Assembly: GCF_040045035.1 (NCBI RefSeq)
Contig: NZ_JBDZDS010000006.1
Span: 186,001 to 250,000 of the forward strand
DNA: 64,000 nt
Origin: Pseudaminobacter sp040045035
GTDB lineage: Bacteria; Pseudomonadota; Alphaproteobacteria; Rhizobiales; Rhizobiaceae
Reading direction: 5' to 3'
The translations under genes were made by a program, and so were the position numbers. Of the stretch, positions 20,488-30,347 are shown piece by piece (the stretch's first letter is position 1; every line of letters starts with the position of its first letter). Below the pieces are notes generated by a model, which was not told the origin of the DNA, did not search any database, and saw only the letters and a program-made list of their open reading frames with translations.

Positions 20488-21240
20488 ATGGCCGATATCG
20501 TCACCGCCGCAATGGTCGTCATCGGCGACGAAATCCTTTCCGGCCGCACCAAGGACCGCAACATCGGCCACCTTGCCGAGGTCATGACGGCGATCGGCAT
20601 CGACCTGAAGGAAGTGCGCGTCGTTCCGGACGAGGAGGACGAGATCGTCTCTGCGGTCAACGCGCTCCGGGCACGCTACAGCTACCTCTTCACCACCGGC
20701 GGCATCGGCCCCACGCATGACGACATCACCGCCGACTCTATTTCCAGGGCGTTCGGCGTGCCGTGCGAATACGATGCCAAGGCCTATGCGATGATGGAGG
20801 CGAACTACGCCAGCCGCGGCATGGAGTTCACCGAGGCGCGCAAGCGAATGGCGCGCATGCCGCGCGGCGCCGAGCACATCGACAATCCGGTTTCCATGGC
20901 GCCTGGCTTCCATATCGGCAACGTCTACGTGATGGCCGGTGTGCCGGCGATATTCCAGGCCATGCTCGACAATGTCGTGCCGACGCTGAAGACAGGCACC
21001 AAGCTCTTGTCGGTCACCGTCGAATGCCCGTTCGGCGAAGGTACGATCGGCGGCCCGTTGGCCGAGATCCAGCAACGCCACCCTGACACCATCATCGGCT
21101 CCTACCCAAAATATCTCGACGGCTCCTTCTGGACCGAACTGGTGGTGCGCGCACGCTCGCCCGAGGCGCTGGAGGCAGCCCGCGCCGAGGTCGCAGCTAT
21201 GGTCGCAAGCATCACCGAGGCCAACGCCAAACCCGACTGA
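20488..21240 (+). CDS. Molybdopterin-binding protein, CinA N-terminal type
   Basis: 250 residues from the ATG at 20488. MoCF-binding/CinA-like fold with VIGDEILSGRTKDRN at the start, TTGGIGPTHDDIT and AGVPAIFQAML. The amidase half of full-length CinA is missing, as in many alphaproteobacterial COG1058 proteins. The family has been linked to NAD(P) repair (ADP-ribose pyrophosphatase activity) and competence/DNA damage. Single gene. Confidence 0.9.
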   Translation: MADIVTAAMVVIGDEILSGRTKDRNIGHLAEVMTAIGIDLKEVRVVPDEEDEIVSAVNALRARYSYLFTTGGIGPTHDDITADSISRAFGVPCEYDAKAYAMMEANYASRGMEFTEARKRMARMPRGAEHIDNPVSMAPGFHIGNVYVMAGVPAIFQAMLDNVVPTLKTGTKLLSVTVECPFGEGTIGGPLAEIQQRHPDTIIGSYPKYLDGSFWTELVVRARSPEALEAARAEVAAMVASITEANAKPD

Positions 21241-21329
21241 GAGGCCTACGCGAGTTTCGTGCGGAACGTTCCGGTCCGTGGTAAAGTCGCCGCCTTGGGG
21301 TTGCAGAATTGCGGGCCAGGGAGGTCGAC

Positions 21330-22172
21330 ATGTCGTTCAAGACGATCGTTGCCATCATCCAAAGCAAGGATGACGCAGAGCGCGTTCTGAATTGCGCCCT
21401 GCCTCTGGCCACCCGCTTCCAGAGCCATCTGATCGGCGTCCATGCCGAGGCGCTGCCGGTTGCCTACACATCCGCGGTCGGGTTTCCGGACACCGAATTC
21501 CTGCAGGCCACGGCCGAGGCCAACAAGGAGCGGGCCGAAAGCCTGCAGGCGGCATTCCGCAGCCGCATGCGCGGCGCGGGCCTGTCCTTCGAGTGGCGCA
21601 GCCTGGAGAGCTTTTCGGGCGACAGCGCGCATTCGGGCATTTCGAGCGCGCGCTGTTCCGATCTTGTCATCGCTGCGCAGCGCAATCCGCATGCAGACGC
21701 CACCGCCACGGCCGATGTCGACGCGCTGCTCTACGAATCCGGCCGCCCGGTACTGGTCGTTCCGCACGCCGGCCCACCGCATGACGGCACCTATCGCCGC
21801 GTGATCGTGGCCTGGAACGGCAGCCGCGAAGCAGCCCGGGCCGCCTTCGACGCACTGCCGCTGCTGATGGAGGCCGAACGGGTAGAGGTCTTCGTCATTG
21901 ATCCACCGGAAGATGTCGAGCAGGACGCAGAGGCTTCCGGCGCCGAGATCGCCACCGCGCTCGCCCGGCATGGCGTCGCCGTCGGCGTCACCTCCGAGGC
22001 ATCGGGCGGCCGCTCGGTCGACCACATCCTGCAGGCGCGCATCGCCGCGACAGGCACGGACCTGCTGGTGCTCGGTGCCTACAGCCACTCCTGGCTGCGG
22101 CAGCTGCTGTTCGGCGGCATCACCCGGACCGTCCTGCAATCCATGCCGGTGGCGACATTCATGTCGCGCTAA
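21330..22172 (+). CDS. Universal stress protein, tandem Usp domains
   Basis: 280 residues, start placed at the ATG at 21330 after a GGGAGG site. Two Usp-like halves: the first begins SFKTIVAIIQSKDDAERVL, the second RRVIVAWNGSREAARA. The second half keeps the ATP-type closing motif LVLGAYSHSWLRQLLFGG followed by T. The C-terminal half is therefore probably nucleotide-binding. Cytoplasmic, role in stress tolerance. Confidence 0.88.
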   Translation: MSFKTIVAIIQSKDDAERVLNCALPLATRFQSHLIGVHAEALPVAYTSAVGFPDTEFLQATAEANKERAESLQAAFRSRMRGAGLSFEWRSLESFSGDSAHSGISSARCSDLVIAAQRNPHADATATADVDALLYESGRPVLVVPHAGPPHDGTYRRVIVAWNGSREAARAAFDALPLLMEAERVEVFVIDPPEDVEQDAEASGAEIATALARHGVAVGVTSEASGGRSVDHILQARIAATGTDLLVLGAYSHSWLRQLLFGGITRTVLQSMPVATFMSR

Positions 22173-22203
22173 CCGCCAAGAGGACGAAAACGCTCGCGCC
22201 GTA

Positions 22204-22824
22204 TCAGGTCAGCGGGATCATCACCGCTTTCTGGTAGGCCGGTCGAGCAGCCAAGCGCTCATACCAGGCTTTCAGATAGGGCAGCGCCGGCCGTTCGATC
22301 GGCATCTCGAACCAGCCGTAGGCGAAGCTTCCCAGGGGAATGTCTCCCATGCCGAACTGCTGTCCGGACAGGAAGGGCTGGCCGGATAGCGCTCCGTCGG
22401 CAATGGCCAGCAATCGGCTGCAGGCGGCGAGGCCCCTCTCGACCTCCGCGTTGTTACGTTCTGCGGCAGGCAGCCGCACCATATTCCAGAAGACGTCGCG
22501 GAACGGGCCTGCAAGCGATGAGGTCGTCCAGTCCATCCATTTGTCGGCGCCTGCACGCTGTTGCAAATCGGACGGAGAAAGCGTGCCTTCGCCGTATTTG
22601 GCGGACAGATAGCGGACGATGGCGTTCGATTCCCACAGGACGAAGTCCCCATCCTGGATGCACGGGACGAGCCCGTTCGGGTTCATCGCCCGATACGCGG
22701 CATCGTTGACGACGCCGAACGTCCCGCCGGCCATGGTGTGCTCGAACGGCAGCCCGAGCTCTTCCGCGCACCAAAGAACCTTCTTCACATTGGTGGAATT
22801 TCCGCGACCCCAGATCTTCAGCAT
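22204..22824 (-). CDS. Glutathione S-transferase family protein
   Basis: 206 residues from the ATG at 22824, which follows a GGAGGGA site. An N-terminal thioredoxin-like domain with a Ser/Asn-type N-terminus (GRGNSTNVKKV), the cis-Pro NGLVPCIQD and the GSH-binding WESNAIVRYL. The helical C-terminal domain has the GQQFGMGDIPLG N-capping box. Substrate unknown. Confidence 0.9.
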   Translation of the reverse strand: MLKIWGRGNSTNVKKVLWCAEELGLPFEHTMAGGTFGVVNDAAYRAMNPNGLVPCIQDGDFVLWESNAIVRYLSAKYGEGTLSPSDLQQRAGADKWMDWTTSSLAGPFRDVFWNMVRLPAAERNNAEVERGLAACSRLLAIADGALSGQPFLSGQQFGMGDIPLGSFAYGWFEMPIERPALPYLKAWYERLAARPAYQKAVMIPLT

Positions 22825-23066
22825 ATGAATCCCTCCACCTTCGAATACGAACAGATCCGGCGATGGCCTGCAGCAGGCCCTACGCACGGCCGGCAAAGGT
22901 TACACGTTCGAAAGGCGCCTCGCCATGGCTGGACGGTAACCCTAAGACGATCCTGCTGATAACAACGGGTGGAAAGGCTTGCCAAACGCCGCTCTTTCCG
23001 GCTAATTGCGCCCGCATTCCCCATATCACCGCGCGCGGCCAGCGCGCTTTCGGAGTGCCGAGCCTC

Positions 23067-23564
23067 ATGTCCCTTCCCGATAAAGCCTTTCCCGTATCCT
23101 GGGACCAGTTCCACCGCGATGCCCGCGCCCTCGCCTGGCGACTCGCCGGCGTCAACGGCCAGTGGAAGGCGATCGTCTCCATCACCCGGGGCGGCCTGGT
23201 TCCGGCCGCCATCATCTCGCGCGAACTCGGCATCCGCGTGATCGAGACGGTGTGCGTGGCCTCCTACCACGACTACAGCTCGCAAGGGCAATTGCAGGTG
23301 CTGAAGGAGATCAACCCGGCCCTTCTGGAAGCAGAAGGGGAAGGCACGCTGATCGTCGACGACCTTACCGACACCGGCAAGACCGCGGCGATCGTGCGCG
23401 CCATGATGCCCAAGGCGCATTTTGCCACGGTCTACGCCAAACCCAAGGGCCGGCCGCTGGTCGACACCTTTGTCACAGAGGTGTCACAGGATACGTGGAT
23501 ATACTTCCCCTGGGATATGGGCTTCACCTACCAGAAGCCGATTTCGGACGACCACGCCGGCTGA
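23067..23564 (+). CDS. gpt: Xanthine phosphoribosyltransferase
   Basis: 165 residues from the ATG at 23067. Purine salvage enzyme making XMP/GMP from PRPP. PRPP loop in TLIVDDLTDTGKTA, early SITRGGLVPAAI, and the base-specificity strand WIYFPWDMGF match bacterial Gpt. Single gene. Confidence 0.93.
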   Translation: MSLPDKAFPVSWDQFHRDARALAWRLAGVNGQWKAIVSITRGGLVPAAIISRELGIRVIETVCVASYHDYSSQGQLQVLKEINPALLEAEGEGTLIVDDLTDTGKTAAIVRAMMPKAHFATVYAKPKGRPLVDTFVTEVSQDTWIYFPWDMGFTYQKPISDDHAG

Positions 23565-23769
23565 AACACGCCGCCCTGCGGTCGGTCGGGTGGCAATCCG
23601 GCCGCGCAGGGCTCAAATGTCCGGGCAGCCATAGGCTTTCTCCCGAAATCGTGTCGGCAATTTACCCGAAATTGGTCGGGGTTTGCCGATTTTTTACTGT
23701 TATTACGCACAATTAACCCTAATATTTGTGAGACGGCAAACGAGTCGGAGACAAGAAAGACCGGAAGAG

Positions 23770-24264
23770 ATGTTCATCAGCCACGCCACACGAAACCGCC
23801 TTGCAGAGCGGGTCCGGCGCCTCTTCGGAGGGATGCCCCGGCGTGTGCAGGTGGCAGCTCTGCCGTGGCGCATCGGCACCCACGGCAAGGTGGAGATCAT
23901 GCTCATCACCAGCCGCGACACGGGGCGCTGGGTCTTGCCCAAGGGCTGGCCGGAAGGCGGCGAACAGCTTTTCGAGTCTGCCGAGCGCGAGGCAGTCGAG
24001 GAAGCCGGCATCTCCGGCACCATGTCGCACCTCGAATTCGGGCGTTATTTCTATGGCAAGGTCATGCGCTCTGGCATGGAGCGGCGCTGCGAAGTGCTGG
24101 TCTTCCCCATGGAGGTGGGCGACATCGCATCGGAGTGGCGCGAAAAGGGCCAGCGTCAGCGCAAGTGGTTCCCAGCGGCGAAGGCAGCCGATCTGGTACG
24201 GGAGCCGGACCTCGGCGAGCTGATTGCCCGTTTCGGCGAGCGCCGACATAAATCCGCTGCTTGA
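23770..24264 (+). CDS. NUDIX hydrolase
   Basis: 164 residues from the ATG at 23770. NUDIX box intact: GWPEGGEQLFESAEREAVEE then AGI, with WVLPKG in front, the layout of DIPP-type (diphosphoinositol polyphosphate/ApnA) phosphohydrolases. Hydrolyses nucleoside or inositol diphosphate-linked compounds; exact substrate unknown. Runs ahead of the phosphate permease gene, 90 bases apart. Confidence 0.9.
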   Translation: MFISHATRNRLAERVRRLFGGMPRRVQVAALPWRIGTHGKVEIMLITSRDTGRWVLPKGWPEGGEQLFESAEREAVEEAGISGTMSHLEFGRYFYGKVMRSGMERRCEVLVFPMEVGDIASEWREKGQRQRKWFPAAKAADLVREPDLGELIARFGERRHKSAA

Positions 24265-24354
24265 TTTCCTTACGCCGTCCGTCATGCAGAACCCAGCTGG
24301 TGACACCACGATCGACCTGAGCCTCGGCCACGTCCGTCCGGAACGGACGATCCG

Positions 24355-25893
24355 ATGAGCGACGGTTCGCGCACCAAGCACACGCTCGACAAGGACCTCG
24401 GCCGGCTCGCCAATATCGGGGAGGCGACGGGATTCGTGGTGCGCGGCCTTGCCGTTCCCGGCCTGGCGTTGGTGTTCCTCGTGCTGGCAGCGATCTTCGC
24501 GTCGTTCTACGTGCTCGGCGAGCCGCGCGCGCTTGTCATCGTCGTGGCTACGGCCATCGGCGCCTATCTGGCCCTGAACATCGGCGCCAACGACGTGGCC
24601 AACAATGTCGGACCGGCGGTTGGCGCCAAGGCCATGACCATGGCCAGCGCGCTGATCATGGCGGCCTTATTCGAAACCATCGGCGCGCTGGTTGCGGGCG
24701 ACGCGGTGGTGGCCACGATATCGACCGAGATCGTCAGTCCTGCCACCGTCTCGGACCCTGCCCTGCTGATCCGTCTGATGCTGGCGGCGTTGATCTCCTC
24801 CGCGCTCTGGATCAATTTCTCCACCTGGATCGGGGCGCCGGTTTCGACCACTCACGCGGTCGTGGGCGGCGTGGTGGGCGCCGGCGCCGCGGCTGCCGGA
24901 CCGGCTGCGGTCAACTGGCTTTCGATCACCACCATCGGAATGAGCTGGGTCGCCACACCTATCCTCGGCGCGGCCGCCGCCATCGGCTTCCAGGCCTTCA
25001 TCAAGACGGCGATCATCTACCAGGACGACAAGATCGCCGCCGCCCGGCGCTGGATACCGGTGTTGGTCGCGTTGATGAGCGGCTGCTTTGCCGCCTATCT
25101 CCTCTCCAGGCTGCTGCGCGAAACGGGCTGGCAGGCCCGGACCCTGGTAGGTATCGGGTGCTTTGCGATCGCCTGGGTTGCCGCGCACCGCTCCATATGG
25201 CGCCAATCCGAAGGCATGGAGAACCGCAACCGCTCGCTGCGTCAGCTGTTCCGGCTGCCTCTGGTGGGCGCAGCCGCCCTGCTCTCTTTCGCCCATGGCG
25301 CCAACGACGTCGCCAATTCGATCGGCCCGCTGGCCGCCATCGTCCATGCCGCCCGACGCAGCGAGGTCGCCGACGTCATCGACATTCCGCTCTGGGTGAT
25401 GATGATCGGCGCCTTCGGCATTTCCTGCGGCTTGCTTCTCTACGGCCCCAAACTGATCCGCATCGTCGGCGGCGAGATCACCAAGCTCAATCCGATGCGC
25501 GCCTATTCCGTAGCCCTGGCGGTCGCCATCATCGTCATTGCCGCATCCTGGTTCGGCATGCCGGTCAGTTCCACGCACATCGCCGTTGGCGCCGTGTTCG
25601 GCGTCGGCTTCTTCCGCGAATGGTACATCGCCCATTCCGCCCACCGGCGCGCCTATCTGCAGCGCAAGCAGGCACGCAAGCGCGACATGCGCGCGAACCA
25701 GGTCCTCGATCCGACGGACGAGGACGATGCGGAGGAAGACCCGCGCAAGCAGCCTTCGCGGGAAGAGATCAACCGGCGGCGACTGGTGCGGCGTGCCCAC
25801 CTGGTCACCATCGTTACGGCCTGGGCCACCACCGTGCCCGCTGCCGCAGTGCTATCGGCATTGGTCTTTCATCTGATCGAGACCTTTCCCTGA
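24355..25893 (+). CDS. pit: PiT-type inorganic phosphate permease
   Basis: 512 residues with about 11 hydrophobic segments. The two PiT signature repeats are present: GANDVANNVGPAVGAKAM near residue 77 and GANDVANSIGPLAAI near 318, each followed by a PVSTTHA / PVSSTHI motif. H+-coupled phosphate uptake. The hydrophilic C-terminal insert (residues 430-480) is acidic and basic by turns, before a last membrane helix. Confidence 0.93.
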   Translation: MSDGSRTKHTLDKDLGRLANIGEATGFVVRGLAVPGLALVFLVLAAIFASFYVLGEPRALVIVVATAIGAYLALNIGANDVANNVGPAVGAKAMTMASALIMAALFETIGALVAGDAVVATISTEIVSPATVSDPALLIRLMLAALISSALWINFSTWIGAPVSTTHAVVGGVVGAGAAAAGPAAVNWLSITTIGMSWVATPILGAAAAIGFQAFIKTAIIYQDDKIAAARRWIPVLVALMSGCFAAYLLSRLLRETGWQARTLVGIGCFAIAWVAAHRSIWRQSEGMENRNRSLRQLFRLPLVGAAALLSFAHGANDVANSIGPLAAIVHAARRSEVADVIDIPLWVMMIGAFGISCGLLLYGPKLIRIVGGEITKLNPMRAYSVALAVAIIVIAASWFGMPVSSTHIAVGAVFGVGFFREWYIAHSAHRRAYLQRKQARKRDMRANQVLDPTDEDDAEEDPRKQPSREEINRRRLVRRAHLVTIVTAWATTVPAAAVLSALVFHLIETFP

Positions 25894-26010
25894 CAGGGCG
25901 ATTCGGGCCGGGATCGCGCTCGCGCGCTCGGTAAAGGCATCCGGTCACTTACCTTACGGCAGGACCGGAGCAGTCCGCGGAGACTGATTTTCCTACATCT
26001 TCTGTCCCCA

Positions 26011-26019
26011 CTATCCACA
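26011..26019 (+). promoter_or_regulatory. DnaA-like box
   Basis: CTATCCACA, one mismatch from the TTATCCACA consensus. An inverted copy occurs at 26514-26522, so the pair brackets the nrdJ leader. Confidence 0.4.
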
Positions 26020-26273
26020 TAACTGACACACAAGATGTTGGGGGTCTAAAGGTTACAGAAACGAACCCTTGACGACGAATTCCGAGTCGTCTCATATGGG
26101 TCATGCGCTCTTGTTCAGGGCGCGGCCGGCGGGTTTTGAAGCCGGTCTTTCATCCCGAATATTCCAGCGTTCTGGCGGTTTTGCCCGTTTTCGACGGCAG
26201 GCAGACGCATGGATTTTTTTCGGGATTTTTTTTCGTCTGCGTCCGGCATGAGGCTGGAAGAAATAAGTTGTTA

Positions 26274-26289
26274 GCACTATATTTAGTGT
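26274..26289. promoter_or_regulatory. NrdR-box-like palindrome
   Basis: GCACTATATTTAGTGT, close to the NrdR consensus ACACWATATATWGTGT and nearly symmetric. It sits in an AT-rich stretch 264 bases before nrdJ, a plausible core promoter. NrdR represses ribonucleotide reductase genes in response to dATP/ATP. Confidence 0.6.
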
Positions 26290-26371
26290 TTGCGACCATC
26301 ATATGACACAAGGTAATGTGATTTTCCCTGCCACAGGGACTCACAACCAGCTGTTGGAACAGGACCTTCGG

Positions 26372-26431
26372 GCCAGCCGCTCAAGGGTCGCCCTCCGCCA
26401 AAGGCAACGGCGGATCGGCGCTCCGGCTGGC
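26372..26431 (+). promoter_or_regulatory. Predicted structured RNA in nrdJ leader
   Basis: An 8-bp perfect outer stem (26372-26379 GCCAGCCG with 26424-26431) encloses a GGG-TCG-CCC mini-hairpin and a second hairpin TCCGCC/GGCGGA (26394-26399 with 26409-26414). It would be transcribed if the promoter is at the upstream palindrome. I cannot assign it to a known RNA class. Confidence 0.4.
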
Positions 26432-26513
26432 GTGAGAAACGGGGGCTCGGACTTGAGGCCGGGCCGGGATTTTAAAGGGCAAGCGCCTTCACATGGAAAC
26501 TGCGAGGGTTTCC

Positions 26514-26539
26514 TGTGGATAGGTGCTATATATAGGGAC
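26514..26539. promoter_or_regulatory. DnaA-like box plus second NrdR-like palindrome
   Basis: TGTGGATAG (26514-26522, reverse complement of CTATCCACA) runs straight into a TGCTATATATAGGGAC palindrome (26524-26539). The second element lies 14 bases before the nrdJ start and so overlaps the ribosome-binding region or a start-proximal promoter. Confidence 0.45.
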
Positions 26540-26552
26540 TGAGGACGGACCC

Positions 26553-29500
26553 ATGCGCATCGAGCGTCGTTTCACCAAGGACGGACAATCGGCTTACGCG
26601 GAGATCGAATTCCGCAAAGCGGTGAGCGAAATCAAAAACCCGGACGGCTCTATCGTCTTCCGGCTCGACGATATCGACGTGCCCGCGCAGTTCTCCCAGG
26701 TCGCGGCCGACATCCTCGCGCAGAAATATTTCCGCAAGGCCGGTGTGCCCGCCCGCCTGAAGAAGGTCGAGGAGAACGACGTCCCCTCCTTCCTGTGGCG
26801 CTCCGTTGCCGACGAGGACGCCCTCGCCGCGCTGCCGGAAAATGAGCGCTACGGTTCCGAACACGACGCCCGCCAGGTTTTCGACCGTCTCGCCGGTACC
26901 TGGACCTATTGGGGCTGGAAGGGTGGCTACTTCAATTCCGAAGCCGACGCCCTCGCCTTCAAGGACGAGCTGTCCTACATGCTCGCCACCCAGCGCGTGG
27001 CGCCGAACTCGCCGCAGTGGTTCAACACCGGCCTGCACTGGGCCTATGGCATCGACGGTCCCGGCCAGGGCCATTTCTATGTCGACCCGTTCACCGGCAA
27101 GCTGACCAAGTCCAAGTCGGCCTACGAACACCCGCAGCCGCATGCCTGCTTCATCCAGTCGGTCGGTGACGACCTCGTCAACGAGGGCGGCATCATGGAC
27201 CTGTGGGTGCGCGAGGCGCGCCTGTTCAAGTATGGCTCGGGCACCGGCTCCAACTTCTCCATGCTGCGCGGCGAAGGCGAAAAGCTCTCGGGCGGCGGCA
27301 AGTCGTCGGGCCTGATGAGCTTCCTCAAGATCGGCGACCGCGCCGCTGGCGCCATCAAGTCGGGCGGCACCACCCGCCGCGCCGCCAAGATGGTCATCGT
27401 AGATGCCGACCATCCGGACATCGAGGCCTTCATCGACTGGAAGGTGAAGGAGGAGCAGAAGGTCGCCGCACTCGTCACTGGCTCCAAGATCGTCAAGCAG
27501 CACCTGAACAAGATCATGGCTGCTTGCGTGAACTGCGAAGGCCAGGACGACGACTGCTTCGACCCCGCCATCAACACCGCGCTGAAGCGCGAGATCCGCG
27601 CCGCCAAGAAGAACTCGGTGCCGGAAAACTACGTCCAGCGCGTCATCCAGTTCGCGCGCCAGGGCTACAACGCGCTCGACTTCCAGACCTACGACACGGA
27701 TTGGGATTCGGAAGCCTATCTCACCGTCTCCGGCCAGAACTCGAACAACTCGATCTCGCTGAAGGACGACTTCCTGCGCGCAGTGGAGAACGATGGCGAC
27801 TGGCACCTGACCGCCCGCAAGGACGGCAAGGTGATGAAGACACTGAAGGCCCGCGACCTGTGGGAGAAGATCGGCTACGCCGCCTGGGCCTCGGCCGATC
27901 CGGGCCTGCACTTCAACACCACGATGAACGACTGGCACACCTCGCCGGCTGCCGGCCCGATCCGCGGCTCGAACCCGTGCTCGGAATACATGTTCCTCGA
28001 CGACACGGCCTGCAACCTTGCCTCGATCAACCTGCTGCCCTACCGGCAGGCCAATGGCGATATCGACATCGCAGCCTATGAGCACACCACGCGACTGTGG
28101 ACCATGGTGCTCGAAATCTCGGTGATGATGGCGCAGTTCCCGTCCAAGGAAATCGCCAAGCTTTCCTACGAATACCGCACGCTCGGCCTCGGCTACGCCA
28201 ATATCGGCGGCCTGCTGATGACCTCCGGCATTCCCTATGACTCGAAGGAAGGCCGCGCCATCTGCGGCGCGCTGACCGCGATCATGACCGGCGTGGCCTA
28301 TGCGACCTCGGCCGAGATGGCCGGCGAGCTCGGCGCCTTCGCCGACTATGAGCGCAACGCCGAAAACATGCTGCGAGTGATGCGCAACCACCGCCGCGCC
28401 GCCTATGGCGACAAGGACGGCTATGAAAAGCTGTCGGTCAACCCAGTGGGCCTCATTGCCGAAGACTGCCCGCAGGCCGAGTTGATCAGCCACGCCCAGG
28501 CTGCCTGGGACCGCGCCATCGAGCTCGGCGAAAAGCACGGCTACCGCAACGCGCAGGCCACCGTTATCGCCCCCACCGGCACGATCGGCCTCGTCATGGA
28601 CTGCGACACCACCGGCATCGAGCCCGACTTCGCCCTGGTGAAGTTCAAGAAGCTCGCCGGCGGCGGCTACTTCAAGATCATCAACCGCGCCGTGCCGGAA
28701 GCCCTGCGCACGCTGGGCTATAGCGAAAGCCAGATCGCCGAGATCGAGGCCTACGCCGTCGGCCACGGCAACCTGAACCAGGCGCCGGGCGTGAACCCCT
28801 CGACGCTGAAGGCCAAGGGATTCACCGACGAGAAGATCGAGGCACTGAACTCGGCTCTCAAGAGCGCCTTCGACATCAAGTTCGTGTTCAACAAGTGGAC
28901 GCTGGGCGAAGACTTCTGCAAGACGTCTCTCGGCCTCACCGACGAGCAGCTCAACGACTTCTCCTTCGAGATGCTGCCGGCTCTCGGCTTCTCCAAGCGC
29001 GAGATCGAAGCCGCCAACATACATATCTGCGGTGCGATGACGCTGGAAGGCGCGCCCTTCCTCAAGGCCGAGCACTATCCGGTGTTCGACTGCGCCAATC
29101 CCTGCGGCAAGGTCGGCAAGCGCTACCTGTCGGTTGAAAGCCACATCCGCATGATGGCGGCGGCCCAGCCCTTCATCTCGGGCGCCATCTCCAAGACCAT
29201 CAACATGCCGAACGACGCGACGGTGGAGGACTGCAAGGAAGCTTACATGCTCTCCTGGAAGCTGGCGCTGAAGGCCAACGCGCTCTACCGCGACGGCTCC
29301 AAGCTCTCGCAGCCGCTCAACGCCTCGCTGATCGAGGACGACGCGGACGAGTCCGACGACGCCGTCGAGGCGCTGATCGCCGCCCCGGCAGCGGCGCAGG
29401 CTGTCGCCGTGACCGAGAAGATCATCGAGCGCGTGATCGAAAAGGTGGTGCGCGACCGCGAGAAGCTGCCGAACCGCCGCAAGGGTTATACGCAAAAGGC

Positions 29501-30347
29501 GGTCATCGGCGGCCACAAGGTCTATCTGCGCACCGGCGAGTTCGACGACGGGCGCCTGGGCGAAATCTTCATCGACATGCACAAGGAAGGTGCCGCCTTC
29601 CGCGCGATGATGAACAATTTCGCCATCGCGATCTCGCTCGGCCTGCAATACGGCGTGCCGCTCGAAGAGTACGTGGAAGCCTTCACGTTCACAAAATTCG
29701 AGCCGGCCGGCATGGTCGTCGGCAACGACGCGATCAAGAACGCCACGTCGATCCTCGACTATGTGTTCCGCGAGCTCGCCGTCTCCTATCTCGGCCGCAA
29801 CGACCTTGCCCATGTCGACACCTCGGATTTCTCCAACACCGCCCTCGGCCGAGGCATCAATGAAGGCCGCGCGCAGGCCGTGTCCAAGGGCCTGACCCGC
29901 GGCGCGCCGCTGAAGGTGGTGTCCGGTCTCCCGGGTGCCGAGCCCAAGGGCTTTGGCGGCGGCCAGCCGGCAGGCGCGCCCGCCAAGGTCACGGCTCCCG
30001 TCGCCTTCTCCGGCTCCAACGTGCTCTCGATCTCGTCGGCGGCCGCCATCCAGGCAAGCGCGCCGGCCTATAGCGACGGCGCCACCGCCTTCAAGCGCGA
30101 CTATGAGGAGCGCGCCAAGGAACAGACCGAGGAAGCGAAGCACGAGGAAGCCGCCACGGAGCTGTTCACCGACGCCGCCGCCCAGGAAGCCGCCGAAGCC
30201 AAGGCCAAGGCCGCCGAACGCCGCAGCCGCGCGATCATGCAGGGCTACACCGGCAACATGTGCTCGGAGTGCCAGAATTTCACCATGGTCCGCAACGGCA
30301 CCTGCGAGAAGTGCGACACGTGTGGCGCGACGAGCGGCTGCAGCTGA
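26553..30347 (+). CDS. nrdJ: Adenosylcobalamin-dependent ribonucleotide reductase (class II)
   Basis: 1264 residues from the ATG at 26553. Makes deoxyribonucleotides using a cobalamin radical, independent of oxygen. The catalytic barrel shows GSNPCSEYMF, an early PQPHACFIQSV and GTGSNFSMLR. The C-terminal tail carries the redox cysteines (MCSECQNF and CEKCDTCG). The long length with a roughly 300-residue C-terminal extension is the alphaproteobacterial type. It is the last clearly core gene before the accessory region. Control probably by NrdR, judging from the upstream palindromes. Confidence 0.97.
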   Translation: MRIERRFTKDGQSAYAEIEFRKAVSEIKNPDGSIVFRLDDIDVPAQFSQVAADILAQKYFRKAGVPARLKKVEENDVPSFLWRSVADEDALAALPENERYGSEHDARQVFDRLAGTWTYWGWKGGYFNSEADALAFKDELSYMLATQRVAPNSPQWFNTGLHWAYGIDGPGQGHFYVDPFTGKLTKSKSAYEHPQPHACFIQSVGDDLVNEGGIMDLWVREARLFKYGSGTGSNFSMLRGEGEKLSGGGKSSGLMSFLKIGDRAAGAIKSGGTTRRAAKMVIVDADHPDIEAFIDWKVKEEQKVAALVTGSKIVKQHLNKIMAACVNCEGQDDDCFDPAINTALKREIRAAKKNSVPENYVQRVIQFARQGYNALDFQTYDTDWDSEAYLTVSGQNSNNSISLKDDFLRAVENDGDWHLTARKDGKVMKTLKARDLWEKIGYAAWASADPGLHFNTTMNDWHTSPAAGPIRGSNPCSEYMFLDDTACNLASINLLPYRQANGDIDIAAYEHTTRLWTMVLEISVMMAQFPSKEIAKLSYEYRTLGLGYANIGGLLMTSGIPYDSKEGRAICGALTAIMTGVAYATSAEMAGELGAFADYERNAENMLRVMRNHRRAAYGDKDGYEKLSVNPVGLIAEDCPQAELISHAQAAWDRAIELGEKHGYRNAQATVIAPTGTIGLVMDCDTTGIEPDFALVKFKKLAGGGYFKIINRAVPEALRTLGYSESQIAEIEAYAVGHGNLNQAPGVNPSTLKAKGFTDEKIEALNSALKSAFDIKFVFNKWTLGEDFCKTSLGLTDEQLNDFSFEMLPALGFSKREIEAANIHICGAMTLEGAPFLKAEHYPVFDCANPCGKVGKRYLSVESHIRMMAAAQPFISGAISKTINMPNDATVEDCKEAYMLSWKLALKANALYRDGSKLSQPLNASLIEDDADESDDAVEALIAAPAAAQAVAVTEKIIERVIEKVVRDREKLPNRRKGYTQKAVIGGHKVYLRTGEFDDGRLGEIFIDMHKEGAAFRAMMNNFAIAISLGLQYGVPLEEYVEAFTFTKFEPAGMVVGNDAIKNATSILDYVFRELAVSYLGRNDLAHVDTSDFSNTALGRGINEGRAQAVSKGLTRGAPLKVVSGLPGAEPKGFGGGQPAGAPAKVTAPVAFSGSNVLSISSAAAIQASAPAYSDGATAFKRDYEERAKEQTEEAKHEEAATELFTDAAAQEAAEAKAKAAERRSRAIMQGYTGNMCSECQNFTMVRNGTCEKCDTCGATSGCS

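Larger units (their letters stand above)
25894..26552. other. Long promoter/leader region of nrdJ
   Basis: 659 bases without a gene. It holds two CTATCCACA-type DnaA-like boxes in inverted orientation, two NrdR-like palindromes and a structured GC-rich stretch (separate entries). A hairpin at about 26129-26151 (CCGGC/GCCGG before TCTTT) may end the pit transcript. I looked for cobalamin-riboswitch core motifs, expected near B12 genes, and did not find them. Confidence 0.6.

Noticed and set aside
26290..26552. Cobalamin riboswitch before nrdJ
   Set aside because: The conserved B12-box and core GCCACTG-type motifs are missing; the stems seen do not fit the known architecture.
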